This document shows, piece after piece, positions 1-11,090 of a stretch of DNA of 64,000 bases. Made by a program: the position numbers and the translations under genes. Under the pieces are notes generated by a model. The model was not told where the DNA came from. It saw only the letters and a program-made list of their open reading frames with translations, and made no database searches. How positions within the stretch are numbered: position 1 is the first letter of the stretch; each line of letters opens with the position of its first letter. Source of the stretch: Gammaproteobacteria bacterium (GTDB taxonomy: Bacteria; Pseudomonadota; Gammaproteobacteria; Porifericomitales; Porifericomitaceae); contig JABAAT010000016.1 of assembly GCA_014238615.1 (NCBI GenBank), positions 1-64,000 of the forward strand, written 5' to 3'.

Positions 1-1047
1 ATTGGCCCGGAGATTATCACCCAGGCCGAGAACGTGTTGTTAGCGGTGCGGGATCGCTACGCTTTGAAGTTGCGCTGCAAGCATGCCATCATCGGGGGCG
101 CGGCGATCAAGGAGGCCGGGCGACCGTTGCCCGAGGAAACCCTGACCCTGGCTAAAAATTGCGCCGCCGTGCTGTTAGGGGCCGTGGGAGGCCCGCAATG
201 GGACGCCCTGTCCCGGGCCAGCCGTCCCGAAAGCGGCCTGCTCGCCCTCCGTATGGAACTCGGTCTGTTCGCCAATCTGCGCCCGGTGCGTCTGCACCGG
301 GAGCTGGCGGCGGCTTCCAGCCTGCGGGGCAGGGGCATCAAGGATCTGGACCTGGTCATCGTGCGTGAACTCACGGGGGGGTTGTATTTCGGCGAACCGC
401 GCGGCATTCAGAAGCTGGAGACCGGGGAGCGCCAGGGGATTAACACCCTGGTTTACCGGGAGAGTGAGATCCGGCGTGTGGCCCGTGTCGCCTTTGAAGT
501 GGCTCGCGGGCGCTCCATGCGCGTTTGCTCGGTGGATAAAGCCAACGTTCTGGAGTGCATGGAGTTGTGGCGCGAGGTGGTCAGCGATACGGCGGCGGAG
601 TACTCGGAGATCGTACTCAGCCATATGTACGTGGACAACGCCGCGATGCAGCTGGTGCGCCTGCCGCGCCAGTTTGACGTGTTGCTGACCGATAATATGT
701 TCGGCGATATCCTTTCGGACCTGGCTTCCATGCTGACCGGTTCCATCGGCATGCTGCCCTCGGCGTCGCTGGATGAGCACGGCCACGGGCTGTATGAGCC
801 GGTGCACGGCTCGGCTCCGGATATCGCCGGGCGCGATCAGGCGAACCCCCTGGCCGCGATCCTCTCCGTGGCCTTGCTGCTACGTCATTCCCTGGGTCAG
901 GAGGAGGCTGCAGCCACCGTGGAGCGGGCCGTGCACGAGGTGCTGAAGAGCGGACTGCGCACCCCGGACATTCACAGCCCCAGAACCCGTAAGGTGGGCA
1001 CCCGGGAGTTGGGTGAGGCGGTTCTGGCGCAGATTCCAACGGTTTAG
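1..1047 (+). CDS. leuB: 3-isopropylmalate dehydrogenase, 5' truncated by window edge
   Basis: Frame is open from base 1 ([13 protein letters not shown]...); [20 protein letters not shown] and [13 protein letters not shown] motifs of the IMDH/IDH family. Confidence 0.95.
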   Translation: MGPEIITQAENVLLAVRDRYALKLRCKHAIIGGAAIKEAGRPLPEETLTLAKNCAAVLLGAVGGPQWDALSRASRPESGLLALRMELGLFANLRPVRLHRELAAASSLRGRGIKDLDLVIVRELTGGLYFGEPRGIQKLETGERQGINTLVYRESEIRRVARVAFEVARGRSMRVCSVDKANVLECMELWREVVSDTAAEYSEIVLSHMYVDNAAMQLVRLPRQFDVLLTDNMFGDILSDLASMLTGSIGMLPSASLDEHGHGLYEPVHGSAPDIAGRDQANPLAAILSVALLLRHSLGQEEAAATVERAVHEVLKSGLRTPDIHSPRTRKVGTRELGEAVLAQIPTV

Positions 1048-1052
1048 CCTGA

Positions 1053-2093
1053 ATGCCCGGCGCTGGAAAATGGCGCGTGGCGGTGGTCGGCGCTACCGGG
1101 GCGGTAGGCCGCGTCCTGCTGGAGTTATTGGCGCAGCGCGCTTTTCCCGTACGCCGGGTGACAGCCTTGGCCAGCGCCCGCTCCGCCGGCCGCTGCCTGC
1201 CTTGGGGCGCAGGCGAAGTGACGGTGCAGCATCTGGAAGATTTTGATTTCCGGGAGGCTGACCTGGCGCTGTTCTCGGCCGGCGCGGCGGTTTCCCGGGA
1301 GTATGCTCCACGCGCCGCGGCGTGTGACTGCGTCGTCATCGACAACACTTCCTGCTTCCGGGGCGATCCGGATGTGCCCTTGGTCGTGCCGGAAGTCAAT
1401 CCTGAAACCCTGGCTGCCTACGCGCGGCGCGGTATCATCGCCAATCCAAACTGCTCCACGATCCAGATGGTGGTGGTATTGAAGCCCTTGCATGACGCGG
1501 CCGGGCTGGAGCGGATTAATGTCTGCACTTACCAGGCGGTCTCCGGGGCCGGCACCCGTGCGCTCGGAGAACTGGAGGCGCAGAGCCGGGCCGTGTTGGA
1601 GGGCAAGCCGGTGCAGGCCGAGGTGCTGCCTGCCAGGATCGCTTTCAACGCCCTGCCGCATATCGATCGTTTTGAGGACAACGGCTACACTCGTGAGGAG
1701 ATGAAGATGGTCCACGAGACACGCCGATTGCTGGCGTTGGAAGAACTCCGGATCAATCCAACCGCGGTGCGGGTGCCGATCTTCCACGGTCATTCGGAGG
1801 CCGTGCACATAGAGACCTGCCGTAAATTAAGTGCGTCCGAAGCGCGTGAACTGCTGGCCCGGGCCCCGGGCATACGCCTGCTGGACGAGCCCCGGGCCGG
1901 TGGCTATCCAACCGCGGCCGGTGAAGCACAGGGCAGCGATGCGGTTTACGTGGGCCGCATCCGGGAAGATATTTCTCATCCCCGTGGCCTGGACTTCTGG
2001 GTGGTGTCCGACAACTTGCGCAAGGGGGCGGCGCTTAATAGCATACAAATCGCTGAATTGCTCATCAGCAAATACTTGAAGCCAAAAACTTAA
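1053..2093 (+). CDS. asd: aspartate-semialdehyde dehydrogenase
   Basis: N-terminal VAVVGATGAVGRVLLELL, NPNCSTIQMV active-site region. Confidence 0.95.
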   Translation: MPGAGKWRVAVVGATGAVGRVLLELLAQRAFPVRRVTALASARSAGRCLPWGAGEVTVQHLEDFDFREADLALFSAGAAVSREYAPRAAACDCVVIDNTSCFRGDPDVPLVVPEVNPETLAAYARRGIIANPNCSTIQMVVVLKPLHDAAGLERINVCTYQAVSGAGTRALGELEAQSRAVLEGKPVQAEVLPARIAFNALPHIDRFEDNGYTREEMKMVHETRRLLALEELRINPTAVRVPIFHGHSEAVHIETCRKLSASEARELLARAPGIRLLDEPRAGGYPTAAGEAQGSDAVYVGRIREDISHPRGLDFWVVSDNLRKGAALNSIQIAELLISKYLKPKT

Positions 2094-2106
2094 ATCTTGA
2101 TATAAT
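2076..2106 (+). promoter_or_regulatory. candidate sigma70-type promoter for fimV (TATAAT at 2101-2106, TTGAAG at 2076-2081, 19-nt spacer)
   Basis: Consensus -10 hexamer at the asd/fimV boundary; leader of about 200 nt before fimV. Motif reading only. Confidence 0.4.
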
Positions 2107-2329
2107 GGCGAGCCGTTAGGTTCTTTAATCGTGAGGGCAGTTAACCTTGGGCTGATTAAATGAGCAGTCTGAAGCTGGTGGAAGGTGGAATCCCCAGGTA
2201 GGGAAATCAGGGCGGCCCAGGCGGCGCGGGTCTTCGTCGTCGTTTAAAAGGGATGGACGTGCCGCGTGGCCAGGTGCCTTAAAGCGCCCTTAAAGTACGT
2301 TGTTCTGGAGGGTCGGTCGAAAGCTCGCG

Positions 2330-5300
2330 ATGGACTCTGAATCGAAGCATCTACTGATGAAACTCAGAAAAAAACCATTGATGATTCAGTTTTTCACCTG
2401 GTTCTTACAAGGGGGGCGGCTGGCGCGGCGCCTGGCGTCCGGATTCCGTCTGTCGGCTTGCCTGGGGTTGATGTTGTCGTTTTGGCCGGGTTCGGCGTGG
2501 GCTGTCGGGCTGGGTACCCTGGAAGTTGATTCAACGCTGAATAAACCACTCAGCGCCAAAATTTACCTGCGTTCGGTGACGGAGCAGGAACTGGGGACGC
2601 TCGTGGTGGGACTCGCCGACATGCAGACCTACCGGCGCGTTGGACTCACCTATCCGGGGGGGTTGCGGGATATACGCCTGGAAGTGAAAGGTGGGCCGGA
2701 GAGCGGCTATTTTATTGCTCTCAGCAGTCGCGCGATCATTCGTGAGCCGATCGTGGAACTGCTTGTGGAAGTCTATTGGAGCGGCGGTCACCTGGTGCGC
2801 CGATATCCCTTGCTGCTGGATCCACCCGGGTATCAGGACCTGCTGCGGGCGCTGCCGGGTGCCGCTCCGCTTGAGATACCACCGCCGGAGGTTGAAGCCG
2901 TGGAACGGCGTCCCGTTCCGGATGAAGCCCGCCGCGGTGCTCCCGATTCTCCCACGGCACCCGCCGAGGCAGTGTCGCTTCCGGATCTTCCGGAGGCACC
3001 CCCGGTGCCGGACACGGGATTTCAGGGCGACACGTTCCGGAGCACCCGCCAGGGGGATACGCTCTGGGAGATCGCCGGGATCGTCCGGCCCAGCCCCGCG
3101 CTCAGCAGAAACCAGGTCATGCAGTCCCTGTTGCGGGCCAACCCGGAAGCCTTTTTCCTGGAAGGTAATATCAACGCCTTAAAAACCGGCCAAGTGCTGC
3201 GGATACCTTCCAGGGAGGAAATAGGGCGGATCGAGCCCGCCGAGGCGTTGGCTGTATCCCGTCAACATCACGAAGCCTGGCAGCGTTACCTGCTGGCCGA
3301 GAATCTAACGGTGCAGCCCGCGGTGAGCGGCCCCGGCCCCGCGACGCCCACGCCGCCTGCCCCGGAAGAACCCGTGGCGGCGGAGCCGTTTATCGAGGCA
3401 CCGCTTCCCGACGCTGAAGTGCGTGTGGTCGGCGCTGGATTGGGAGCAGCGGGGATCCCGGGGACGGGCGCGCCGGCGGATCGTGAGGGAACGGCGGAGC
3501 AACAGCAGGAAATTCTCTTGCTTCAGGAGCAGGTTGACTCCCTGGGACAGGAAAGGGATGAAGCGGAAGATCGTCTGCGGGAAAGCGACACCATCAGGCA
3601 GGATCAGCAGCGCCTGTTGCAGCTCAAGGACGAAGAACTGAAGAATCTGCAGGACAGGCTGCGCGATTCCGAAGAACGTCTGCGGCGGTTGGAGCAGCAG
3701 CGTTTGGAGGGCGGGGATCGGCCCGCCGATGTGGAGCCGCCCCCGGAAAGTGAAGAGGAGCTTGTCGCCGTCCTTCCCGGGGCAGACGGTTTAGCCCAGC
3801 CCCCCGGGCAGGAAGCCCCGTTGGACGGGGAAAATATCGTACAGGAGGAGGCCCCGGTCGAGGCGGTGAGCGCCCCGGGTGACCCGTCAGGGAGGTTCCC
3901 GCGGGGGGGGATATGGCTGCTCATCATTGCGTTGTTTGCCGGGTTGCTTGTGCTCCTGTTCAGGTGGTCTCCCCTTCGGGAATCCCTGGGGCGGCGCAAG
4001 CTGATGCCAGGCTTTAGCTTCGCGCCAAGATGGGCTGCCGAGCCGACAGCGGGCATGGCGGACATGGACGATGACAAGACCAGCGTGGAGGCGACAGCCG
4101 TTGAAATGGCCGTCACCGGGCCTGTTTCGCCGGCGCCGCGTGGGCGCATGGCGCCGCGTGGGCGCATGGCGCCGCGTGGGCGCATGGCGCCGCGTGAGCG
4201 CATGGATGATCGGACGGTGCCGGCTTCCCCAATGGACTCGGACATTACGGAAATTGAAGGGATCGTGGATTTCGAGAGGCGGGTTGAGGAGCAGTCAAGC
4301 GATTTTACGCCGGTGGCCCCGGTGACCGAAGCCATGCCGTCTGTTGAGGAGCCGCCGGAAGAGGAACAGTTGCCCCGGGAGGCCGGTGGAAGCGCGGGAG
4401 CCAGGGAAGGGAAAGATGAACTCTCGCTGAAAGAGCTTGAAGAAATTATTGACATGAGCAACTTGCCTGAATTCGATGAGCAGGCAGCGGTGAGCAAGGG
4501 GAAAACGTCCGGCGGCGAAGCCCGCATGGCTGAGATCAACGTGTTGATCGCCTATGAACAGTACAATCGGGCGGCCGAGTTCGTCAGGGAGGCATTGAAG
4601 GAAGAACCTGAGAACGTTTCCTACCATCTAAAACTTTTAGAAATATACAAGGCGATGAACGATCAGAAGAAATTTGAGGAGGCGGCGCGTATCTTTCATG
4701 ACAAGGTGGGCGGCCAGGGGGAGGCCTGGCAATCCGTTCAGGAGATGTGGAGCGGCATCTCCCCGGACCGGGAATTGTTCAAGGAAAGCGAACAAGCGGT
4801 TATGGCGGCTACGCAGCGCCTTAGCGAAGAGGCCAGCCACAAGCTGTTGGAGCAAGGTGCAACCCAGGCGGAGGATCCGGCGGATGGCCAGGCGGATGGG
4901 AAGTATGGCCTGGAGTTTGAAACAGGTGATAAGCAAACCAAACAGGAGGAACCTAAGTTACAGACATTGGTTCTAGGAGACTTGGACACCGACTCCAGTG
5001 AAATCTCGGATGATGAGCTGAAAACCGCCCTGAATGTATTCAAATCAGACGATGTGGATGTTTCAGAGGGGGAGGGCGATGTCGTGGAAGCCACGGGTGA
5101 CACCGTGCAGGTTGAGTACGACGTTTCGGAGGATGAAGCAGGTGAGGAAGGTGTCCTCGAAGCGGGGGAAGAGGAACTCCCGGATGAATCAGAAATCGAT
5201 GAAATCCAGGAGAAATTGATTTTGACCTTGGGAGGGGGAGACTTGGAACCCGAGCTTTTGGAGGTGCGGAAAAGTCACGAAGCCGGGGAGTTGCCGCACG

Positions 5301-6655
5301 ACGACGTGGAACTTAAGCCTGAAGCAGTGTCCCTGAAATCCGTGACCGAGGAGCAGGTGGATTCCGGGACAGAGGAACTGCCCAGGGAAAGTGCGGCGGG
5401 AACGGAAGCGGTGCCGCCGGTTCTGGAACCGGCGGGTGACACGAACAGCAAGGCGGAAAGGTTGTTGAGCCGGGAGGAAGTCACCGAAGAAATCTCCCAA
5501 GGTGGCGGCGCCGCCGCGGAGATGGAGCCTGAAGCGGCGTTCCTGGAGATTCCAGGGGAGGATGTAGAGCAGCCTTCCGTGACGGCTGAAGGCGCTGTCC
5601 CTTCCGGAACAATGCCGCTGGATTCGGAAACCGCGGATGTCGCGTCGCGACGCCCGTTGTTGAGCCGGGAGGAGGCTGCCGGGGAGCCTTTGAGCAACCT
5701 GGATGCCGCGGTAGTCAGCGACCAGGAACTGGAAGGGACCATCTCGGAGTTAATGAGTGAGGCCGGAATGAGCGCCCTCGACCAGGTGGCCGCCGGCACT
5801 AAGGAAAAAGTGGACCTGGAGTCTTTGGATCGTGCTGTTATGGCGGCGGCCGAGAGCAAGACAACGGATCTCCAGGGACAGGAGACGGCCGATGCAGAGA
5901 AGCAGCCAGGGGTGCCTGAGGAGAACTGGCTGCATCTTGACAGCGTTGTGGAGCAGGAGGAAACGACGGGGGCGGGGCGGGCGGCCCCCCCCGCGGAAGA
6001 AAGCGCGCATTTGCGCTCGCTCCAAACCGGAGAAGCCACACCTGCCAGTGAAAGCATTGAGGTCACCACCGAGGAATTGGAATACACGATCAGCAGCCTG
6101 ACGATCGACGAGAAGGATTCGGGAACAAGCCCAGGGAGTTCTCCAGGAGATGTTACCGAGGACATTCAATCCAGAAAGTCGCCGTCGGTGTTGGAACTGA
6201 CGGACAGGGAGGAGGGGGATGTGACTGCAGCCAGCTTGCTTAGCCAGATGGAAGAAATTTCCGTAGATGAGACTCATTCCATTGTTGAGGCGGACGCCGA
6301 GGAGGAGAAATCCGCCCGTCTCCATATTTCTGAGGGTGAAACCGAGGTAGATATGGATTTGAGCGAAGATGACAGCAATGACAGCATGGAGGCCGTATCA
6401 AGTCAGCTTATCGAGGATCTCGGAGGCAAGAGCAGTATTACGAGTTCGATACTGGGTGGTATCTCCCATGAGTTGGACGAGGAAGAGAAAGGCACCGAGG
6501 AGGAGATGGATATTCAGCTGGATCTGGCGCGGGCTTATGCGGAACTGGGAGACAGGGGAAATGCCAGGAATTCCATTGAAGCCATCATGGCCGGCGGCGA
6601 TGAGGAGCAAAAATTCAATGCCAAAGAGCTGTTGAAAAGCTTGGGAGAGGAATAA
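2330..6655 (+). CDS. fimV: FimV/HubP-family pilus assembly / polar hub protein (LysM, single TM, long acidic region, C-terminal FimV TPR)
   Basis: VGLGTLEVDSTLNKPLSAKIYLRSV N-terminal domain; LysM-like TLWEIAGIVRP; C-terminal DIQLDLARAYAELGDRGNARNSIEAIMAGGDEEQKFNAKELL; located upstream of truA. Start codon uncertain (TTG 2300 also possible). Confidence 0.9.
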   Translation: MDSESKHLLMKLRKKPLMIQFFTWFLQGGRLARRLASGFRLSACLGLMLSFWPGSAWAVGLGTLEVDSTLNKPLSAKIYLRSVTEQELGTLVVGLADMQTYRRVGLTYPGGLRDIRLEVKGGPESGYFIALSSRAIIREPIVELLVEVYWSGGHLVRRYPLLLDPPGYQDLLRALPGAAPLEIPPPEVEAVERRPVPDEARRGAPDSPTAPAEAVSLPDLPEAPPVPDTGFQGDTFRSTRQGDTLWEIAGIVRPSPALSRNQVMQSLLRANPEAFFLEGNINALKTGQVLRIPSREEIGRIEPAEALAVSRQHHEAWQRYLLAENLTVQPAVSGPGPATPTPPAPEEPVAAEPFIEAPLPDAEVRVVGAGLGAAGIPGTGAPADREGTAEQQQEILLLQEQVDSLGQERDEAEDRLRESDTIRQDQQRLLQLKDEELKNLQDRLRDSEERLRRLEQQRLEGGDRPADVEPPPESEEELVAVLPGADGLAQPPGQEAPLDGENIVQEEAPVEAVSAPGDPSGRFPRGGIWLLIIALFAGLLVLLFRWSPLRESLGRRKLMPGFSFAPRWAAEPTAGMADMDDDKTSVEATAVEMAVTGPVSPAPRGRMAPRGRMAPRGRMAPRERMDDRTVPASPMDSDITEIEGIVDFERRVEEQSSDFTPVAPVTEAMPSVEEPPEEEQLPREAGGSAGAREGKDELSLKELEEIIDMSNLPEFDEQAAVSKGKTSGGEARMAEINVLIAYEQYNRAAEFVREALKEEPENVSYHLKLLEIYKAMNDQKKFEEAARIFHDKVGGQGEAWQSVQEMWSGISPDRELFKESEQAVMAATQRLSEEASHKLLEQGATQAEDPADGQADGKYGLEFETGDKQTKQEEPKLQTLVLGDLDTDSSEISDDELKTALNVFKSDDVDVSEGEGDVVEATGDTVQVEYDVSEDEAGEEGVLEAGEEELPDESEIDEIQEKLILTLGGGDLEPELLEVRKSHEAGELPHDDVELKPEAVSLKSVTEEQVDSGTEELPRESAAGTEAVPPVLEPAGDTNSKAERLLSREEVTEEISQGGGAAAEMEPEAAFLEIPGEDVEQPSVTAEGAVPSGTMPLDSETADVASRRPLLSREEAAGEPLSNLDAAVVSDQELEGTISELMSEAGMSALDQVAAGTKEKVDLESLDRAVMAAAESKTTDLQGQETADAEKQPGVPEENWLHLDSVVEQEETTGAGRAAPPAEESAHLRSLQTGEATPASESIEVTTEELEYTISSLTIDEKDSGTSPGSSPGDVTEDIQSRKSPSVLELTDREEGDVTAASLLSQMEEISVDETHSIVEADAEEEKSARLHISEGETEVDMDLSEDDSNDSMEAVSSQLIEDLGGKSSITSSILGGISHELDEEEKGTEEEMDIQLDLARAYAELGDRGNARNSIEAIMAGGDEEQKFNAKELLKSLGEE
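4135..4205 (+). repeat. 18-bp tandem repeat, about 4 copies (gcgccgcgtgggcgcatg), coding for APRGRM units inside fimV
   Basis: Translated APRGRMAPRGRMAPRGRMAPRERM; DNA repeat directly visible. Confidence 0.95.
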
Positions 6656-6984
6656 CCGGGAGCCCGTATTCCGTAGATTCTCCGTAGGTTGAGTCAGTCG
6701 CTTGGCGCAATCCATCCATTCCCCCGCCGATCTTTTGCAAAACTTTCGCGGAACCCGGCGCCTGGCCGGGGGCGGGTGCTCCCTCCCGCCTGGTGCGCAT
6801 GACCTCGAGGACGGACTCCGGTGGTGCGCACGCCCAGGTTTTTTGCATGGATCAATCTTCATCCGGCTCCATCCATCCCGCGGCGGCTATCGCCTGTGTG
6901 CCGGTCCCCCCGCGTTGCTTTTGAACCTGCCGCTTTTGCTGTTATGGGGGTGTTTATCGGCGACCGCCGGAAGCATGGAGAGGT

Positions 6985-7461
6985 GTGCCCGCGGCTTTGC
7001 GGCGCATGCGTTTCCCGGTTCCCGCCCAATTCCTGTCCCGGGTCTGGACGCGGGGCGGCCCAGGCGGCGTTGCGTTGGACCTGCTGTTGATGTGTGCCTT
7101 CCGACCGGCCCTGCTGTTGCTCGTGGCCCGCGTCATGTTGCCGCTTGAGAAGCAAGCCTTACTGGAAGGTCTGTACTGGTGGTGCGGGCCCCTGGCAAGC
7201 TGTAGGCTGCGAGGCCGCCTTCCGGCACCACGCCTGGGATTGGCCGTGCACTACAGCGGCGTTCCGCAACGCGCCCCGTTGCCGGACGCGGGAACGGCGG
7301 TCCGCTTGGAGCGGAGCGTAGGCTTGCAGCGCCCGGCGCCGCACCGTCGTGCCTGGCTGTTGCCGGGCGCTTCGCTGTTTTATGACGGCGGTTGTGATGC
7401 CTTGCCCCAAGGCGCCTTCCGGGCGGCGGCGGATGCTGTTTTCCAGGGAGCGGCGCCTTGA
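6985..7461 (+). CDS. hypothetical ORF upstream of and overlapping the truA start; may not be real
   Basis: Open frame whose TGA overlaps the candidate TTG start of truA (TTGA at 7458-7461); no recognised domain. Confidence 0.25.
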   Translation: MPAALRRMRFPVPAQFLSRVWTRGGPGGVALDLLLMCAFRPALLLLVARVMLPLEKQALLEGLYWWCGPLASCRLRGRLPAPRLGLAVHYSGVPQRAPLPDAGTAVRLERSVGLQRPAPHRRAWLLPGASLFYDGGCDALPQGAFRAAADAVFQGAAP

Positions 7462-8354
7462 TACCAGGAGACTACCCCGCTCCGGAGGAGCCTGCGGATC
7501 TGCGGAGTGAGGTCCTGAACGAAGCGCCCGGCGCGCGGCGTATCGCTCTGGGGGTCGAATATTGTGGTCGGTACTACCAGGGCTGGCAGTGCCAGGATGG
7601 GGTTCCAACCGTGCAGGGGAAGCTGATGCAGGCCCTGTCCAGGGTGGCCGACACACCGCTGCGAGTGCATGGCTCGGGGCGCACCGATGCGGGGGTGCAC
7701 GCCACCGCCCAGGTGGCGCATTTTGATACGCGTGTGCGGCGTGCCTGTCGGGACTGGATGCTGGGCGCGAACGCCTGTTTACCTGAGGACATCCGGGTGC
7801 TGTGGGTCCGCGAGGTGCCGAGTGATTTTCATGCGCGCCACAGTGCCTTGCGGCGGCGCTACCGCTACCTGGTGCATAATGCTCTAAGTCGTTCCGCGCT
7901 GTACACAGGCCTGCTCAGCTGGGAGCCCCGCACCCTGGTGTTGGAAGACATGCGAGCCGCCGCCCGCCACCTGGAGGGACACCATGATTTCACTTCCTTC
8001 CGGGCCGCCTCCTGCGGCGCCCGCAATCCATGCCGCACCCTCTACGAATTGCGGGTGTGGACTGTTGGGGAATTACTGATCGTGGAAGTGGAAGCCGATG
8101 CTTTTCTGCACCATATGGTGCGCAACATCGCCGGGCTGCTGCTTGAAATCGGCCTGGGCAGACGGCCTCCCGAGTGGGCGGCTGAAGTGTTGGCGCTTCG
8201 CGAGCGGCGGCGCGCCGCCCGCACGGCGGCTGCGGCCGGCCTCTACCTGGTGCACTTGCGTTATCCAAGGCGTTTCCGGTTGCCGAGCACGGTGGCGCGC
8301 CCGGCCTGGCCGGCGCCTGACCCGCCGGTTCCCGGAATGGCGGGCGGGGTGTGA
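7458..8354 (+). CDS. truA: tRNA pseudouridine(38-40) synthase TruA
   Basis: IALGVEYCGRYYQGWQ, GSGRTDAGVHATAQVAHFDT, FLHHMVRNIAG motifs; non-ATG start likely. Confidence 0.94.
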   Translation: MIPGDYPAPEEPADLRSEVLNEAPGARRIALGVEYCGRYYQGWQCQDGVPTVQGKLMQALSRVADTPLRVHGSGRTDAGVHATAQVAHFDTRVRRACRDWMLGANACLPEDIRVLWVREVPSDFHARHSALRRRYRYLVHNALSRSALYTGLLSWEPRTLVLEDMRAAARHLEGHHDFTSFRAASCGARNPCRTLYELRVWTVGELLIVEVEADAFLHHMVRNIAGLLLEIGLGRRPPEWAAEVLALRERRRAARTAAAAGLYLVHLRYPRRFRLPSTVARPAWPAPDPPVPGMAGGV

Positions 8355-9004
8355 AGGGCGCCAAGTTCCTGGCGGCGCGGGAGCAGCCGGAAGTGCGTGT
8401 GAAATGCTGCGGCCTGAACCGGGTGGAGGAGGCCATGGCCGCGGCGCAACTGGGGGTGGACGCCATCGGCCTGGTGTTTTACCGGCACAGTCCGCGCCGG
8501 GTCAGCATGGCCGCGGCACGGGAGATCAGTTCCGCCCTGCCCCGGGAGGTCGCCCGAGTCGGTCTGTTCGTAAACGCCCCGATATCCGAAGTGGAGGCGG
8601 TGCTCGCCGAAGTGCCGTTAGACCTGTTGCAGTTTCATGGCGACGAAACGCCGGCTTATTGCGGCCGTTTTGGCCGCCCGTATCTCAAGGCGCTGCGCTT
8701 GAGTGACGCCGGCCCGCACCCGCCTTACCCTTTTACGGAGGCCTTTGCTTTACTATTGGATAGTTTCCAGGAAAGATGCTACGGCGGCACCGGTAAGACC
8801 TTCGCATGGTCCCTGGCCCGGGACTTTCACGGCGCGCGTATCGTTTTGGCGGGCGGCCTGGATGCCGCCAATGTGGCGCAGGCCATCCGTGCGACAACGC
8901 CCTATGCCGTGGATGTCAGTAGCGGCGTGGAAGCGGCGCCGGGGCGTAAGGATACTGAAAAGATCGCTTTTTTTCTGCGTGAGGTTAAAAATGCCTTTAC
9001 ATGA
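8351..9004 (+). CDS. trpF: phosphoribosylanthranilate isomerase
   Basis: [45 protein letters not shown] overlap with truA. Confidence 0.93.
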   Translation: MKGAKFLAAREQPEVRVKCCGLNRVEEAMAAAQLGVDAIGLVFYRHSPRRVSMAAAREISSALPREVARVGLFVNAPISEVEAVLAEVPLDLLQFHGDETPAYCGRFGRPYLKALRLSDAGPHPPYPFTEAFALLLDSFQERCYGGTGKTFAWSLARDFHGARIVLAGGLDAANVAQAIRATTPYAVDVSSGVEAAPGRKDTEKIAFFLREVKNAFT

Positions 9005-10223
9005 TTCCGCGGCGGTTGCTGCTTCCGGGGTGCCGGATGCTTCTGGCCATTTCGGTCCCTACGGGGGGCGGTTCGTGGCGGAGACCTTGATGGCGCCGCT
9101 GGCCGAGCTGGAAGCGGCCTGGCGGCGTTACCTGCCCGACTCGGAATTCCAGCGTGAACTACGGGATGAACTGCGTGATTTCGTAGGCCGTCCCACGCCG
9201 CTCTACCTTGCGGCGCGCTGGAGCCGCAGCCTGGGAGGAGCGCGCATCTACCTGAAGCGCGAGGATCTAAGCCATACCGGTGCTCACAAAATCAACAACA
9301 CGGTAGGGCAGGCCCTGCTGGCGGTGCGCATGGGCAAGCGCCGCATCATCGCGGAAACCGGCGCCGGTCAGCACGGGGTCGCTTGTGCCGCGACGGCGGC
9401 CCGCCACGGCTTGCCCTGCGTGGTTTACATGGGAGAGGAGGATACCCGCCGCCAGGCTCCGAATGTCTCGCGCATGCGCCTCCTGGGCGCCGAGATCGTG
9501 ACAGTGAACAGCGGTTCGCGCACCCTCAAGGACGCGCTGAACGAGGCCCTGCGGGACTGGGTGGCGAATGTTGACGAGACCTTCTACATCATCGGTTCGG
9601 TGGCCGGGCCGCATCCCTACCCGGCCTTGGTGCGCGATCTGCAGACGGTCATTGGACGTGAGGCCAGGGAGCAGTGCCTGGAGCGGCTGGGACGGCTGCC
9701 GCACGCGCTGGTTGCCTGCGTGGGTGGCGGTTCCAACGCCATCGGCCTGTTTCATCCCTTCCTGGAAGATCGGGACGTGGCGTTGTACGGGGTGGAGGCG
9801 GGCGGTCTGGGCCTGGATTCCGGCCGCCACGCCGCACCGCTGAACAGCGGCGCGCCCGGAGTGTTGCACGGCGCCCGCAGCTACCTGATGAGCGATGCCG
9901 ACGGACAGGTTCTGCCCACGCACTCCATCTCGGCCGGGCTGGATTACCCCGGGGTCGGACCGGAACACGCCTGGCTCAAGGACAGGTGCCGGGTGCACTA
10001 CGATGTGGTGGAAGACGCGGAGGCCGTGGAGGCCTTTCATGCATTGAGTCGCAACGAGGGTATTCTCCCGGCGCTGGAGAGCAGCCACGCCCTGGCTTAC
10101 GCGGCCCGGTTGGCGCGTGAACTCGGCCCCGAGGGGATCATCCTGGTCAATCTTTCGGGCCGGGGTGACAAAGACTTACAGAATGTGCTTGAGGCCCAGG
10201 CCGTTCCTGGCGCCGCCGCGTAG
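8991..10223 (+). CDS. trpB: tryptophan synthase beta chain
   Basis: [26 protein letters not shown]-lysine region, [11 protein letters not shown] at 8991 chosen over the longer ORF start at 8703. Confidence 0.96.
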   Translation: MPLHDSAAVAASGVPDASGHFGPYGGRFVAETLMAPLAELEAAWRRYLPDSEFQRELRDELRDFVGRPTPLYLAARWSRSLGGARIYLKREDLSHTGAHKINNTVGQALLAVRMGKRRIIAETGAGQHGVACAATAARHGLPCVVYMGEEDTRRQAPNVSRMRLLGAEIVTVNSGSRTLKDALNEALRDWVANVDETFYIIGSVAGPHPYPALVRDLQTVIGREAREQCLERLGRLPHALVACVGGGSNAIGLFHPFLEDRDVALYGVEAGGLGLDSGRHAAPLNSGAPGVLHGARSYLMSDADGQVLPTHSISAGLDYPGVGPEHAWLKDRCRVHYDVVEDAEAVEAFHALSRNEGILPALESSHALAYAARLARELGPEGIILVNLSGRGDKDLQNVLEAQAVPGAAA

Positions 10224-10256
10224 TGCGCCAGTGGCGATCTGCGGGGAAAGATCACC

Positions 10257-11090
10257 GTGAGCGTTGGGCGTATCCAGGAATGTTTCCAACGCCTTGCCGC
10301 GGAACGCCGCAAAGCGTTGATTCCTTTTGTCACCGCCGGCGACCCGGGAACGGAGCAGACAGTGCCGATCCTGCAAGCCCTGGTCAGCGGAGGAGCGGAC
10401 CTGCTGGAATTGGGAGTGCCTTTTTCAGACCCCATGGCGGATGGCCCCGTGATCCAGGGTTCCAGCGAGCGCGCCCTGAAGCGCGGCGTCGGCCTGCGGG
10501 CGGTGTTGCAGATGGTCAGCACGTTTCGCGAGACGGATTGCCGTACTCCGCTGGTGTTGATGGGCTACCTGAACCCGGTGGAAAGGATGGGCCACGCGGA
10601 GTTTTGCGAGCGCGCGCACGCGGCCGGAGTAGACGGTGTGCTGATCGTGGATATGCCGTTGGAGGAAGCAGGTCCGTTGCGCGCCGAACTGCGGGCGCGG
10701 CAATTAGACTGCGTGATGCTGGCCGCGCCGACCACCTCCGCCGCGCGCCTGCGACGCATCGGCCGGCAGGTGAGCGGCTTCCTTTACTACGTGACACTGA
10801 AAGGGGTGACGGGCAGTACGCGGTTGCAGGTGGCGGCCGTGACCGAGGCCTTGCAACAGGTGCGCGCCTGCATCGGCGCCTTGCCCCTGGCGGTCGGTTT
10901 CGGCATCAAGAACGCTGCCGGGGTGGCGGCGTTGGCGCCGCTGGGGGACGCGGTGGTGGTGGGTAGTGCGCTGGTGGACAACTTGGCGGCAGCGGCGCGG
11001 CGGGGTGAGTCACCGGCGCAAAGCGCCGAGGATTTTGCGCGCACCATGCGCGCCGCCCTGGACAGTGCTTCGCGGAACCAGGAATCATGA
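10257..11090 (+). CDS. trpA: tryptophan synthase alpha chain
   Basis: [39 protein letters not shown] motifs. Confidence 0.96.
   Translation: MSVGRIQECFQRLAAERRKALIPFVTAGDPGTEQTVPILQALVSGGADLLELGVPFSDPMADGPVIQGSSERALKRGVGLRAVLQMVSTFRETDCRTPLVLMGYLNPVERMGHAEFCERAHAAGVDGVLIVDMPLEEAGPLRAELRARQLDCVMLAAPTTSAARLRRIGRQVSGFLYYVTLKGVTGSTRLQVAAVTEALQQVRACIGALPLAVGFGIKNAAGVAALAPLGDAVVVGSALVDNLAAAARRGESPAQSAEDFARTMRAALDSASRNQES

Noticed and set aside
8703-8990. N-terminal extension of the trpB ORF from 8703
   Set aside because: The upstream part overlaps trpF out of frame and lacks TrpB homology; ATG at 8991 fits the TrpB N-terminus.
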